Assembly: GCF_900107975.1 (NCBI RefSeq)
Contig: NZ_FNVF01000001.1
Location: 542,323-606,322, forward strand
Direction: 5' to 3'
DNA from: Paenibacillus sp. UNC499MF
GTDB lineage: Bacteria > Bacillota > Bacilli > Paenibacillales > NBRC-103111
DNA length: 64,000 bases
The notes beneath the pieces are model-generated. The model was not told the DNA's origin. It saw nothing but the letters and a program-made list of their open reading frames with translations, and ran no database searches. Below, one piece after another: positions 43,673 through 53,126 of the stretch (its first letter is position 1; each line of letters begins with the position of its first letter). A program made the translations under genes and the position numbers.

Positions 43673-45250
43673 GTGAACGAAAGATTGCTCCAATATTGGG
43701 AGAAAGTCAAACAGTATTGGAATCAATATAGCAAAACGACCAAGCTTACTTTTGTAGCGGCATTGCTCGTTCTCCTATTGACTATTGGAATTATCAGCTA
43801 CAATCTCGCGAAAACGGAATATTCACTGGCATATACGAATCTCCAGCCGGCGGATGCCGCCGCGATTAAAGGGTATCTGGACACGGCGAAAATTCCTTAC
43901 AACCTGAGTACGGACGGCAAAAGCATTGAAGTTCCGAAAAACGAAGTCGCCAATGTCAAGCTGGGCATTGAGTCGCAAGGTTTGAACAAAGGAAGCTCGA
44001 TCGGTTACGACGCATTCGCTTCGGATAGTGCTTTCGGAATGACGGACAACGAGTTCAAGGTGAAATATTTAAGCGCGGTGCAGGGTGAGCTTCAGCAGCT
44101 TATCAATTCCAACGAAGCGGTGGACAAATCGAAAGTTCTGATTTCGATGCCGGATGAGACGGTTTTCCTCGCCAACCAGAAACAGGAAGCCACGGCATCG
44201 GTCGTATTGAACGTCAAGCAGGGCTACTCGCTGGATCAAGGGCAAGTGGATACGATTTATAACCTGGTTTCTCACAGTGTTAAAAATTTGCCTTTGCAGA
44301 ACATAACGATCTCCGACCAGTACGGTCAGTTCCTGGCTTACTCCAAGGAAACGAACGGCGGTCAAAGCACATCGGGCCTGGTTCAGAATCAATTCGACAT
44401 CAGACGCAAGTTTGAAACAAGCGTTCAGGGAAATATTACAAATCTGCTTAACAAAATGCTCGGTCCCGATAAGGTTGTGGTCAGTGTTTTCTCGACGATG
44501 AACTTCGATCAGAAGAAAACGACGGAAAATCTGGTTACGCCTCCGAATGTGGAAGACAAGAAGGGACTTGAAATTTCTACCCAGGAATCCTCTAAAACTT
44601 CAACAAGCACAGGAGGAAACACAGGGGGAGTGGCCGGAACCGGTCAGACGGACGTTCCGGGTTATCCGGGAGGCGCGGCATCCGGAAATGCCAACTCCGA
44701 AGAAAGCAGCAAGACGGTCAATTACGAAATTAACCGCATTACGAACGATATCATCCAGACACCTTATGTCGTCAAAGATATCAGCATCAATATCGGATTT
44801 GATTCAGCCGGGAAAGACCAGGCCGCGGTAGCGGATCTGAAAGGTCTTATCGAAGGTCAAATGGCGAACATTGTTCGTGCGGCGCTTGCCGACAACAAGG
44901 TGGAATACACGCCGGCTCAAATTCAGGACAAAGTGAAAGTCGTTCCTCAAACATTCGTAACACCAACCGGAATTGCGGGTACGAATTTGCAGCAATATCT
45001 TCTGTACGGCGGAATCGGACTGGCTGCTCTGCTGCTCGGCGCGCTCGGCATGTATGCCATCAGAAGAAGGAAAAAAGCTGGAGAAGAAGAGGATGAGCTC
45101 GACCTTGCACCGGCAAAAGTGGAATATCCTACGATCGATATCGAGAATGTCTCCAACGAAAATCAAGTACGCAAGCAATTAGAGACGCTAGCCAAGAAAA
45201 AGCCGGACGAATTTGTCAATTTGCTTAGAACATGGCTGGTGGATGAATAG
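43673..45250 (+). CDS. fliF: Flagellar M-ring protein FliF
   Basis: FliF forms the MS-ring in the membrane, the base of the flagellum. The 525-residue protein has two membrane segments (about residues 22-45 and 440-460), the YscJ/FliF ring-building domains between (YSLAYTNLQPADAAAIKGYL, DNEFKVKYLSAVQGELQQLI), and a C-terminal cytosolic tail that binds FliG. A Gly/Ser/Thr-rich loop (about residues 305-345) is the periplasmic-type insert. The start is GTG, 6 nt after GGGGTG. Confidence 0.97.
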   Translation: MNERLLQYWEKVKQYWNQYSKTTKLTFVAALLVLLLTIGIISYNLAKTEYSLAYTNLQPADAAAIKGYLDTAKIPYNLSTDGKSIEVPKNEVANVKLGIESQGLNKGSSIGYDAFASDSAFGMTDNEFKVKYLSAVQGELQQLINSNEAVDKSKVLISMPDETVFLANQKQEATASVVLNVKQGYSLDQGQVDTIYNLVSHSVKNLPLQNITISDQYGQFLAYSKETNGGQSTSGLVQNQFDIRRKFETSVQGNITNLLNKMLGPDKVVVSVFSTMNFDQKKTTENLVTPPNVEDKKGLEISTQESSKTSTSTGGNTGGVAGTGQTDVPGYPGGAASGNANSEESSKTVNYEINRITNDIIQTPYVVKDISINIGFDSAGKDQAAVADLKGLIEGQMANIVRAALADNKVEYTPAQIQDKVKVVPQTFVTPTGIAGTNLQQYLLYGGIGLAALLLGALGMYAIRRRKKAGEEEDELDLAPAKVEYPTIDIENVSNENQVRKQLETLAKKKPDEFVNLLRTWLVDE

Positions 45251-45262
45251 AGGTGTGGGTGT

Positions 45263-46282
45263 TTGGCAAGAGGAGCAATACAGCAGGGGTTAACGGGAAG
45301 GCAAAAAGCGGCGATTCTGCTTATCAGCCTCGGACCGGAAGTTTCTGCTCAAATTTTCAAGCATTTGCGCGAAGATGAAATTGAGCAGCTTACCCTCGAA
45401 ATCGCAAATGTACGCAAGGTAGACGCATTAGAGAAAGAATCGATTTTATCGGAGTTCCACCAAATCTGCCGGGCACAGGAATATATCTCCCAAGGCGGTA
45501 TCGCCTACGCGAAGGAAATTCTTGAGAAAGCGCTCGGTTCCAACAAAGCCGTCGACATTATTAACCGGCTAACGGCTAATCTGCAGGTAAGACCGTTCGA
45601 TTTTGCCCGAAAAGCGGATCCTGCACAAATTTTGAACTTTATCCAAAACGAGAATTCGCAAACGATCGCACTCGTCCTTTCCTACTTACAGGCGGAACAA
45701 GCCTCGATCATTTTGTCTTCGCTGCCGCAGGAGAAGCAGGCGGACGTCGCGAAACGGATCGCTCTGATGGACAGCACGTCACCGGAAGTGATTTCTCAAG
45801 TGGAGAGAGTGCTGGAGCAGAAACTCTCGGCTACCGTTACACAGGATTACACATCGGCCGGCGGTATTTCTTCCATCGTTCAAATTTTGAACGGCGTAGA
45901 CAGAGGTACGGAGCGTACCATCCTGGATTCGCTTGAAATTCAAGATCCCGAACTTGCCGAGGAGATCAAGAAGCGGATGTTCGTTTTCGAGGACATCGTC
46001 AATGTGGACAACCGTTCCATTCAGCGCATTATCCGCGATATCGAAAATGCCGACCTTCAGCTTGCGCTTAAAGTGGCGAGCGAAGAAGTCCGCGAAGCTA
46101 TTTTCCGCAACATGTCCAAACGGATGGCGGAAACGTTCAAAGAAGAAATGGAATTTATGGGCCCGGTTCGGCTGCGCGATGTCGAAGAAGCGCAAACCCG
46201 GATCGTATCAACGATTCGCCGCCTAGAAGAATCCGGAGAAATCATCATCGCACGCGGTGGAGGAGACGATATTATTGTCTAA
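45263..46282 (+). CDS. fliG: Flagellar motor switch protein FliG
   Basis: FliG links the MS-ring to the C-ring and contacts the stator, turning torque and switching direction. The 339-residue protein has three armadillo-like domains; visible marks are LTGRQKAAILLISLGPEVSA, the EHPQ-like region around LSSLPQEKQADVAKRIA and the C-terminal charged helix FEDIVNVDNRSIQRIIRDIE. The start is TTG after AGAGGTG. The 3' end overlaps fliH by eight bases. Confidence 0.97.
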   Translation: MARGAIQQGLTGRQKAAILLISLGPEVSAQIFKHLREDEIEQLTLEIANVRKVDALEKESILSEFHQICRAQEYISQGGIAYAKEILEKALGSNKAVDIINRLTANLQVRPFDFARKADPAQILNFIQNENSQTIALVLSYLQAEQASIILSSLPQEKQADVAKRIALMDSTSPEVISQVERVLEQKLSATVTQDYTSAGGISSIVQILNGVDRGTERTILDSLEIQDPELAEEIKKRMFVFEDIVNVDNRSIQRIIRDIENADLQLALKVASEEVREAIFRNMSKRMAETFKEEMEFMGPVRLRDVEEAQTRIVSTIRRLEESGEIIIARGGGDDIIV

Positions 46283-47108
46283 CGTCCTAAAGCCTTTTCA
46301 TTATGCTCCTGCGGATGAGACAAATGCTTACCGGGTACCGGTTAAACCGATTTACACGCCTCAGCCCGAGCTTGCGGACGATGAACCGCGGTTCACACCC
46401 GAAGAAGAAGCGCAGCTGAGTGAAGCGGAAAACTTGAAACGCCACATTCTCGAAGATGCGGAATCTTTTGCTCAAACCCACATGCAGCAGGCGATCCAGG
46501 AAGTGTCCGATCTGAAAGAACAGACGGAAGCCGAGATCGAAGCCTGGTGGCAGCAGCGGCGCGAAGAAGATGAGCAGCTTCAGGAGCAGGCCCGGACAAC
46601 CGGTTACGAAACGGGTTATCAAGAAGGCTTGGAACAAGCCCGTCAGGATGTCAGCCAGCAGTACGATGACATGTTATCGGAAGCACGGCAGGTACTGCAG
46701 CAGGCTTATCAGGTGAAACAGCAGATGATTCAGGAAGCGGAGCCTTTTCTCATCGAACTAAGCTGCTCCATAGCGGAGAAAATCATTTCCAAGCAGTTGA
46801 CCGTATCGCCGGAATGGATTGTCGAAACGATCCGCAGCGTACTGGCCCGTCGCAAAGAGAGCGGAACGATCACACTCTGCGTGGCACCCCGCCACTTCGC
46901 TTACATTCAGGATGCGCGCGAAGAACTGCTGTCGGCGATCGACTCGCAGGCTGAACTGGAAATCATACCGGATGCGAGTGTACGTGATGAAGGCTGTGTA
47001 GTCCGTTCCACGTTCGGAAGCATCGATGCCCGTATCGATACGCAGCTTCACGAGATTAAGCTGGCTTTGCAGCGGATCGCCCTTCACGGTGAAGGTGACG
47101 AATCATGA
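46275..47108 (+). CDS. fliH: Flagellar export ATPase regulator FliH
   Basis: FliH binds the FliI ATPase and brings it to the export gate. The 277-residue protein is rich in Glu and Gln, with a long coiled coil (about residues 40-140) and a C-terminal domain with SIAEKIISKQLTVSPEWIVE and VRSTFGSIDARIDTQLHEIK, the family end. I chose TTG 46275, 9 nt after GGAGGAG, which gives MSNVLKPF. It overlaps fliG upstream and fliI (ATGA) downstream. Confidence 0.92.
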   Translation: MSNVLKPFHYAPADETNAYRVPVKPIYTPQPELADDEPRFTPEEEAQLSEAENLKRHILEDAESFAQTHMQQAIQEVSDLKEQTEAEIEAWWQQRREEDEQLQEQARTTGYETGYQEGLEQARQDVSQQYDDMLSEARQVLQQAYQVKQQMIQEAEPFLIELSCSIAEKIISKQLTVSPEWIVETIRSVLARRKESGTITLCVAPRHFAYIQDAREELLSAIDSQAELEIIPDASVRDEGCVVRSTFGSIDARIDTQLHEIKLALQRIALHGEGDES

Positions 47109-48430
47109 GTCAAGCAAGCCCGAATGCAGGCAAATATGTAGACTTTCTGAGACAAATGGATCCTGTCCGTGTAAACGGCAAAGTGACGCAAGTGATCGGT
47201 TTGACCGTTGAATCGGAAGGTCCGGATGTAAGTATCGGCGAGCTTTGCCACATTTATCCTCATAAATCCAATCAGCCGCTGATGGCGGAAGTGGTCGGAT
47301 TCAGAGGGAACAAGGTCATTCTCATGCCGCTTGGCGAGCTGGAAGCGATAGGCCCCGGCTGCGATGTGGTCGGTACAGGCAAACCGCTGACTGTGCAGGT
47401 CGGTCACGAGCTGCTCGGTAAAGTGTTGAACGGTCTCGGCCAGCCTTTGGACGGTTCGTTCTTACCGTCAAGAATGGCACATGTTTCGACGAACAATGTC
47501 CCAAGCAATCCTTTGTCAAGACCTCGGGTTCAAGAGCCTCTCGGCGTCGGTGTCCGTGCGATTGACGGGCTGCTGACCGTAGGCAAGGGGCAGCGGGTCG
47601 GTATTTTCGCCGGTTCCGGTGTGGGCAAAAGCACCCTGCTCGGCATGGTTGCGAGAAACACGTCGGCGGACGTTAACGTGATCGCGCTTATCGGAGAACG
47701 GGGCCGCGAGGTTCTGGAATTCGTCGAGAAAGATCTCGGGCCGGAAGGCCTGGCGCGTTCTGTCGTGATCGTCGCTACGTCGGACCAGCCGGCGATGGTC
47801 CGGATCAAAGGAGCTTTCATCGCAACGAGCATCGCCGAATATTTCCGGGACCGCGGGATGAACGTCATGCTCATGATGGATTCCGTAACACGCTTCGCGA
47901 TGGCACAGCGTGAAGTCGGTCTGGCGGTAGGAGAGCCTCCGGCGACGAGAGGATACACACCTTCGGTTTTCGCGCTTCTGCCCAAGCTGCTTGAACGGTC
48001 CGGAACCGGTTTGAAAGGTTCGATTACGGCTTTTTACACAGTGCTGGTGGACGGTGACGATATGAATGAGCCTATCGCGGATGCGGTTCGTGGTATTCTG
48101 GACGGTCATATCGTCTTGGACCGGAATATCGCCAACAAAGGCCAATATCCCGCGATTAACGTTCTTGCCAGCGTAAGCCGGGTTATGAAAGAAATCGTTA
48201 CCCAAGAGCAGCTCGACGCTGCGTCTCATCTCAAACGAATGCTTTCTGTTTATAAGGATTCGGAAGATTTGATAAATTTGGGGGCGTACCAGAGAGGGTC
48301 GAATCAAGAAATTGATATTTCCCTTCAGTATATGGATGAGATCCTTGATTTTGTTAAACAAAAAACCAATGAAAAAGTGACGTTGGAAGAAGCCCAACAG
48401 CGCTTGATCGATCATTTTTCGTTAGGATGA
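47105..48430 (+). CDS. fliI: Flagellum-specific ATPase FliI
   Basis: FliI is the F1-beta-like ATPase that energises flagellar protein export with the proton gradient. The 441-residue protein shows the Walker A GSGVGKSTLLGM (about residues 173-184), Walker B NVMLMMDSVTRFAMAQRE, and VGEPPATRGYTPSVFALLPK. It overlaps fliH by four bases and is followed by fliJ, the standard order. Confidence 0.98.
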   Translation: MSQASPNAGKYVDFLRQMDPVRVNGKVTQVIGLTVESEGPDVSIGELCHIYPHKSNQPLMAEVVGFRGNKVILMPLGELEAIGPGCDVVGTGKPLTVQVGHELLGKVLNGLGQPLDGSFLPSRMAHVSTNNVPSNPLSRPRVQEPLGVGVRAIDGLLTVGKGQRVGIFAGSGVGKSTLLGMVARNTSADVNVIALIGERGREVLEFVEKDLGPEGLARSVVIVATSDQPAMVRIKGAFIATSIAEYFRDRGMNVMLMMDSVTRFAMAQREVGLAVGEPPATRGYTPSVFALLPKLLERSGTGLKGSITAFYTVLVDGDDMNEPIADAVRGILDGHIVLDRNIANKGQYPAINVLASVSRVMKEIVTQEQLDAASHLKRMLSVYKDSEDLINLGAYQRGSNQEIDISLQYMDEILDFVKQKTNEKVTLEEAQQRLIDHFSLG

Positions 48431-48437
48431 GGCTAAT

Positions 48438-48884
48438 ATGAAATTCCAGTATGCGTTTCAGCAGATCGTAAATTTGAAAAATAATGAGCGTTCGCAGGCG
48501 GAGTGGAATCTTTCTACTGCCATCGGCAACCTGAATCACGAAGAAAGCTCTCTTCAAGAGCTGGTTCGTCTCAAGAACGAAGCCCAGGAGAAAATGCTGG
48601 AAGCTTCCATGCGGCCGGTTTCCATGCTGGAGATTCGTCAGCTGCAGTCTTATGTGGATCACATCGAGCATCTGATTGCGCGCAAGCGTCACGATGTCTC
48701 CAAAGCCCAGCGCCATGTGAATCAGAACAGAGACCTCCTGAACGACAAAATGGTCGACGAGAAAGTCTGGACGAAAGCGCGGGATAAAGCGTTGGAGCAG
48801 TTTACCGGTTTTGTTCTGAAAAAGGAGCAAGAGGCGCTGGACGAAATTGCATCCAACCGGCATATCCGGTTGTCCTATCAGTAA
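48438..48884 (+). CDS. fliJ: Flagellar export chaperone FliJ
   Basis: FliJ is a coiled-coil chaperone-escort protein that fits in the FliI ring. The 148-residue protein is almost all helical and charged (MKFQYAFQQIVNLKNNERSQ, then Lys/Glu/Gln-rich heptads), with the family's C-terminal AREDKALEQ-like stretch (KARDKALEQFTGFVLKKEQE). Sequence conservation in this family is low, so the call leans on position after fliI. Confidence 0.9.
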   Translation: MKFQYAFQQIVNLKNNERSQAEWNLSTAIGNLNHEESSLQELVRLKNEAQEKMLEASMRPVSMLEIRQLQSYVDHIEHLIARKRHDVSKAQRHVNQNRDLLNDKMVDEKVWTKARDKALEQFTGFVLKKEQEALDEIASNRHIRLSYQ

Positions 48885-48908
48885 ACCCGCACGAAAGGAG
48901 GAGGCGTC

Positions 48909-49811
48909 ATGGAAGAAACAGGCACAGAGTCGTCCTCGGGCGGTAAATTGGAACGTTTTCTGGTCTGGTTTCTGATCCCGTTCGTGTTTACGGCCGTTCT
49001 TCTTGGTGTTCTTCTATCCGTTTTTGATTACGATGTGATGAAAACTGTCCAGCGGACGCTGAACAAAATCCCGGTGGTGGGGGAAATGATTCCCCTGCCG
49101 AAAGAGGATGCGGAAAGCACCCCCGCAGCTAAAGGGACGGAAGAAGATGCAGTAAAGACGAAAACGAAAGAAATCGAGCAGTTGAACAGCAAGGTGCAGG
49201 AACTTAAAACAGAGCTGGACAAAGCGGATCAGACGAGTGCCCAGAAGGATAAAACGATTCTGGATCTCAAACAGCAAAAGGCCGAGCTGGAAGATAAAGA
49301 GCTGGCCAAGCAGGACGAAGAGTACGACAAAAAAGTACGGGAGCTTGCCTCGGTTTATGCGAAAATGATGCCGAGCAAGGCGGCGCAAATCATTCAAAAC
49401 CTGAGCCCGCAGGAAACGATCCTCGTTCTGAATGCGATGAAAACAGACGAGCGGGTGAAGGTGCTCGAAAAAATGGACCCGAAGAAAGCGGCCGACGCTT
49501 CGATCGCACTAAAGGACCTCACTTCTTCGCAGGATCAAAAGATCGCGGCTCTCCAGGATCGGCTCGTTCTCCAGCAAAAGCCGGATTCCGCACAAAAGAA
49601 GATGACTTCGGCTGAGCTGAGCCAGACGTTCGCGTCGATGGACGCTTCCAAAGCCGCGAAAGTATTAACCGATATGTACGGTAAGAACTCGGGTCAGGTG
49701 TTAACGATCCTGAGGGAGATGGATACGAGCAAGCGAGCCGCTTTAATGGGCGAAATCGCTGGCATCAGCAAGGAAACCGCCGCTTCCATTACCGGCAATC
49801 TGGTTCCATAG
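48909..49811 (+). CDS. ylxF: YlxF/MotE-like protein with an MgtE-N-type domain
   Basis: This 300-residue protein has one N-terminal transmembrane segment (about residues 18-38), a long coiled coil (about 70-145) and a C-terminal MgtE-N-like helical repeat: YAKMMPSKAAQIIQNLSPQE, then VLEKMDPKKAADASIALK, and a second copy near DASKAAKVLTDMYGKNSGQV. MotE, with this layout, is a periplasmic chaperone for stator proteins in proteobacteria, and the Bacillus counterpart in this position is YlxF, of unknown function. It lies between fliJ and fliK, with AAAGGAGGAG before its ATG. Confidence 0.85.
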   Translation: MEETGTESSSGGKLERFLVWFLIPFVFTAVLLGVLLSVFDYDVMKTVQRTLNKIPVVGEMIPLPKEDAESTPAAKGTEEDAVKTKTKEIEQLNSKVQELKTELDKADQTSAQKDKTILDLKQQKAELEDKELAKQDEEYDKKVRELASVYAKMMPSKAAQIIQNLSPQETILVLNAMKTDERVKVLEKMDPKKAADASIALKDLTSSQDQKIAALQDRLVLQQKPDSAQKKMTSAELSQTFASMDASKAAKVLTDMYGKNSGQVLTILREMDTSKRAALMGEIAGISKETAASITGNLVP

Positions 49812-49842
49812 ATTTTTAATGAAAGGAGGTGAATATAAAAAC

Positions 49843-51240
49843 ATGGAAATGCCAGTAGCAAGCACGACTCCGTCCGCACCGTCGGCAGGATCTACGGCGG
49901 TTAAAGCGGGAACGGCAAAGACTACAGCAGCGGCTGCGACATCAGCAGGAAGCGGCAAGGGCGATGCGGGAACTTTCCAAGAGGTGATGAGCGGCCAGCT
50001 TCAGAAAGAAGCGGTTGGGGACAATGCCAGCCCCGTCGATTCCATCCTGGCCGGCCTGCTTCAAGTGATTCCTTTCCTCCCGGTATCCGTTCAGGAAGCT
50101 TTGAGCGATATGGAAGGTCAAACGGGAACGGAAGGAATGGCGGACCTTTTGCTCAGCAGTATTCAGAGCAGTCCGGAGCTGTTCAGTCAGCTCAGCCAGT
50201 CCGATGCGATGCAGCAGTGGACGAACAATGCTTCAGCTCTGCTTCAACTGTTAAGCGGGACGCAGCAAACCGGGCTTCAGGCTGTTCAGCTTGATAACGG
50301 TGATGCTTCATTGAAACTGCAAAAGACCGTTTTGGATTTGACGGCGATGCTTAAGCAGCAGCCGGATCATCCTGTTCTGCAGCAGCTGTCAGCGGAATTC
50401 AAGCAGCTCGTAGAAGCGGCCCTGCCGTCGCTAGTAAACCAGCAGGCGGGTACAGCCGGCAAAACAGCGGCCAAGGCGGCTGAACAAGCGGACTTAGTAA
50501 TCCCTGCGGGTGCGGCCGACAGTGATCCTGATGCAGCGGCACCGGTTATGACCGTTATGAAGACGGGCAGCGCCAAAGCTTCACTGGAATTGCTGGCTGC
50601 AAGAACCGGCGTCTGGAATACGGTGAGACAAGCGGCTCACGAAACCGTTGAAACCGCACAGACATCCACTTCCCCGGCATCCGAAAATGAGCCGGCAGCA
50701 AACGGTCTGACAGGTCTGCAAGAAGGCATGAAGACGGCTCTTCCTGAGCAGGCGGCTAAAGCGGCGGCTCCCACGATTTCGGCTCAAAATTTCGCTCAAG
50801 AACTGAGTCAGTTCATGGTTAAACGCATGAGTCTGAAGATGGGGAACGGCTTCTCGGAAGCTAAGCTTTCGCTCCGGCCTCAGCATTTGGGAACCATCGA
50901 CGTGGTCCTGACAATGCAAAACGGACAACTGGTTGCCCAGTTTACAGCGGATACGGCGCTGGGAAAAGAGCTTCTCGAAAGCCAACTCGCACACTTGAGA
51001 CAATCCCTGCATAGTCAAGGCGTTCAGGTAGACAAAATGGAAGTCGGCCAAAACACGATGTCTTCCACGATGTTCCAAGATTCCAGACAACAGCAGTCTT
51101 CGCAGCAGTTTCTACAGCAGCGCGGCGGCGGCGGAAACCAGAACAATTCCGAAGAGATGACAGAGTGGAACGAAGAGCTGAAAATTTTGGAGGAAACGAG
51201 AAAAGCGGCTTTGGGAAATTCCTTCGAAACCTCGGCTTAA
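49843..51240 (+). CDS. fliK: Flagellar hook-length control protein FliK
   Basis: FliK is a secreted ruler that sets hook length and switches FlhB from hook to filament export. The 465-residue protein has a long, Ala/Thr/Ser/Gln-rich variable part and the conserved C-terminal Flg-hook domain (LSLRPQHLGTIDVVLTMQNG, then LAHLRQSLHSQGVQVDKMEV, about residues 345-405), followed by a Gln-rich tail. I chose ATG 49843, about 10 nt after AAGGAGGTGA. It lies before flgD, as expected. Confidence 0.92.
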   Translation: MEMPVASTTPSAPSAGSTAVKAGTAKTTAAAATSAGSGKGDAGTFQEVMSGQLQKEAVGDNASPVDSILAGLLQVIPFLPVSVQEALSDMEGQTGTEGMADLLLSSIQSSPELFSQLSQSDAMQQWTNNASALLQLLSGTQQTGLQAVQLDNGDASLKLQKTVLDLTAMLKQQPDHPVLQQLSAEFKQLVEAALPSLVNQQAGTAGKTAAKAAEQADLVIPAGAADSDPDAAAPVMTVMKTGSAKASLELLAARTGVWNTVRQAAHETVETAQTSTSPASENEPAANGLTGLQEGMKTALPEQAAKAAAPTISAQNFAQELSQFMVKRMSLKMGNGFSEAKLSLRPQHLGTIDVVLTMQNGQLVAQFTADTALGKELLESQLAHLRQSLHSQGVQVDKMEVGQNTMSSTMFQDSRQQQSSQQFLQQRGGGGNQNNSEEMTEWNEELKILEETRKAALGNSFETSA

Positions 51241-51280
51241 TCGAGATTGACATAACTCAGCTTAGATAGGAGGTGCAGCA

Positions 51281-51742
51281 ATGGCAGAACTTTGGGGAGA
51301 TTTGAGCAAAACGGGCTCAACAACGAGTACGGCAAGCGCGGCCTCGAAAGCCAAAGACAAGAAAGACGGCTCGATCCTCGGCAAGGATGATTTCCTTAAA
51401 ATCCTGATCACCCAGCTTCAAAATCAGGATCCTATGCAGCCTATGCAGGATAAAGAGTTTGTGGCGCAAATGGCCCAGTTCACTTCGGTTGAGCAGTTGT
51501 CGAATATGGCGTCCGAAATGAAATTGCTCCGTTCTTCGCTCGGATTCACTTCGAGTCTGATCGGGAAAGACATCAGCTGGATGAGCAAAACGGACAGCGG
51601 CGAAACGGTGATGGCCGACGGAGTCGTCGAGTCTATTATCGTCCGGGACGGTGTGCAGTACGCGACGGTAGGCGGGAAAGAAGTCAAGCTGGAGGAAGTT
51701 CTTAAGATAGAAAACTCCAAGCCGGCGGTTCCTGCGCCATGA
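51281..51742 (+). CDS. flgD: Flagellar hook-capping protein FlgD
   Basis: FlgD caps the growing hook and guides FlgE assembly. The 153-residue protein has the conserved N-terminal part LGKDDFLKILITQLQNQDPM and QMAQFTSVEQLSNMASEM, and a short C-terminal region (GKDISWMSKTDSGETVMADG). It is shorter than E. coli FlgD, as is usual in Bacillales. AGGAGGTG lies 5 nt before the ATG. Its end overlaps the next gene by four bases. Confidence 0.96.
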   Translation: MAELWGDLSKTGSTTSTASAASKAKDKKDGSILGKDDFLKILITQLQNQDPMQPMQDKEFVAQMAQFTSVEQLSNMASEMKLLRSSLGFTSSLIGKDISWMSKTDSGETVMADGVVESIIVRDGVQYATVGGKEVKLEEVLKIENSKPAVPAP

Positions 51743-52113
51743 CCGAACGTATTACGGTAGGAAGACTATATCCCACTCCGCCGGCACCTCTTCAGCGAAA
51801 CGGTAGTCCGAGAACGGCTGCGGGACGCTCCGAATTCGATCAGCTTCTGCACAGCGAACTGGTCAAGTTCAGTCATCATGCGGAGACACGCTTAAAACAG
51901 CGTGGAATTCAAATCGACAACGAGCAGTTAACCAAGCTTGAGCATGCGATTGATAAAGCGGCTGCCAAGGGCGCCAAAGATACGCTCATGGTGCTTGGAG
52001 GAACGGCTCTCATCGTAAACGTCCCGAACCGGACGGTAATTACGGCATTGGACGGAGCCAAGCTGCAGGATCAGGTTTTTACGCAAATAGACAGTGCTGT
52101 CATCATTTCATAG
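51739..52113 (+). CDS. Flagellar operon protein, TIGR02530 (flg_new) type
   Basis: This 124-residue protein belongs to a family found in Firmicutes flagellar operons between flgD and flgE, without an established function. The C-terminal half is conserved: FSHHAETRLKQRGIQIDNEQ, LEHAIDKAAAKGAKDTLMVL and VPNRTVITALDGAKLQDQVF. The N-terminal 35 residues are variable and Pro/Arg-rich. Translation is coupled to flgD by an ATGA overlap. A role in hook assembly is likely from position only. Confidence 0.88.
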   Translation: MTERITVGRLYPTPPAPLQRNGSPRTAAGRSEFDQLLHSELVKFSHHAETRLKQRGIQIDNEQLTKLEHAIDKAAAKGAKDTLMVLGGTALIVNVPNRTVITALDGAKLQDQVFTQIDSAVIIS

Positions 52114-52131
52114 AACTTTACACACCAAAGC

Positions 52132-52211
52132 GGGCCGGACCTAGGCAGGAGGCCCTGAAAGCTGCGGACCGATAGAAGCGGCTTTAAAGGAAGATGCCCA
52201 CCCAGGCGGGC
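52132..52211 (+). promoter_or_regulatory. Three consecutive hairpins in the leader of the hook gene
   Basis: GGGCC/GGCCC (52132-52136, 52151-52155), AAAGCTGC/GCGGCTTT (52158-52165, 52178-52185, 8 bp with one G-U) and GCCC/GGGC (52196-52199, 52208-52211) lie in a row in the 120-nt gap before the hook gene. Gaps elsewhere in the operon are mostly under 60 nt. The last hairpin ends 9 nt before the ribosome binding site. Confidence 0.5.
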
Positions 52212-52233
52212 GACATAAGAGGAGGAACAACAA

Positions 52234-53064
52234 ATGTTAAGATCCATGTACTCCGGTATTTCGGGTATGCGCGGTTTTCAGACAAAGCTGGATGTAATCG
52301 GCAATAACATTGCCAACGTGAACACGACAGGCTTCAAAAAAGGAAGGGTCATGTTCCAGGACATTCTGAGTCAGACGGTATCAGGCGTAACGGCTCCGGA
52401 CGGAGGAGGCACGCAAGGCGGGGTCAATGCCAAGCAGGTCGGTCTTGGCGTTGCGACGGCAGCCATCGATACGATTCATACCGGCGGAAGCGCAATGACG
52501 ACCAACGTTCCTACCGATTTGCGTATTGACGGGAACGGATTCTTCGCGGTTGGATCGGCTGCAATGGGTGATGTCCCGACCTACTATACTCGTGCAGGGA
52601 ACTTTACGGTAGATGCGGATAATTTCATCGTGAATCCGGATGGATTGTATCTGTTATCCACTGCCGGAGAGCCTATCCAATTGGACGCAGCAGCTACTAA
52701 GTTTTCTATTTCCCAGGACGGAAAAATTGTACAGGTAATTAATGGAGTTCCTGAGGTTTCCGATTATAACATTGCAGTCGTTAAATTCGCCAATCCCGGC
52801 GGCTTAACGAAAGCCGGTGGAAATCTGTACGAATATTCTCCGAATGCCGCTATGGAACCTATTACTGATCTGGCCGACTGGACGCCGGCTAACGAAGCGA
52901 CAGGCACAGGCTCTATCATCGCCGGACAGCTGGAAATGTCCAACGTCGATCTGACCGAGGAGTTTTCCGAAATGATCGTGTCTCAGCGCGGCTTCCAGGC
53001 GAACTCCCGGATTATCACTACGTCGGATGAAATTTTGCAAGAGATCGTTAACCTGAAACGCTAA
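52234..53064 (+). CDS. flgE: Flagellar hook protein FlgE (FlgE/FlgG family)
   Basis: This axial protein forms the hook (or, by family similarity, the distal rod). The 276-residue protein has the N-terminal motif SMYSGISGMRGFQTKLDVIG and GNNIANVNTTGFKKGRVMFQ, the DLRIDGNGFFAV block and the C-terminal coil SNVDLTEEFSEMIVSQRGFQ. The size, near that of the B. subtilis hook protein, and the position after flgD favour FlgE over FlgG; the two are hard to separate by sequence alone. AGAGGAGG precedes the ATG, behind a structured leader. Confidence 0.92.
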   Translation: MLRSMYSGISGMRGFQTKLDVIGNNIANVNTTGFKKGRVMFQDILSQTVSGVTAPDGGGTQGGVNAKQVGLGVATAAIDTIHTGGSAMTTNVPTDLRIDGNGFFAVGSAAMGDVPTYYTRAGNFTVDADNFIVNPDGLYLLSTAGEPIQLDAAATKFSISQDGKIVQVINGVPEVSDYNIAVVKFANPGGLTKAGGNLYEYSPNAAMEPITDLADWTPANEATGTGSIIAGQLEMSNVDLTEEFSEMIVSQRGFQANSRIITTSDEILQEIVNLKR

Positions 53065-53126
53065 TAATAGGCAAAGGTAAAAGGTAAGGGGGCCTGGTCC
53101 CCCTCCTGGAACCTATGGAGGGAACC

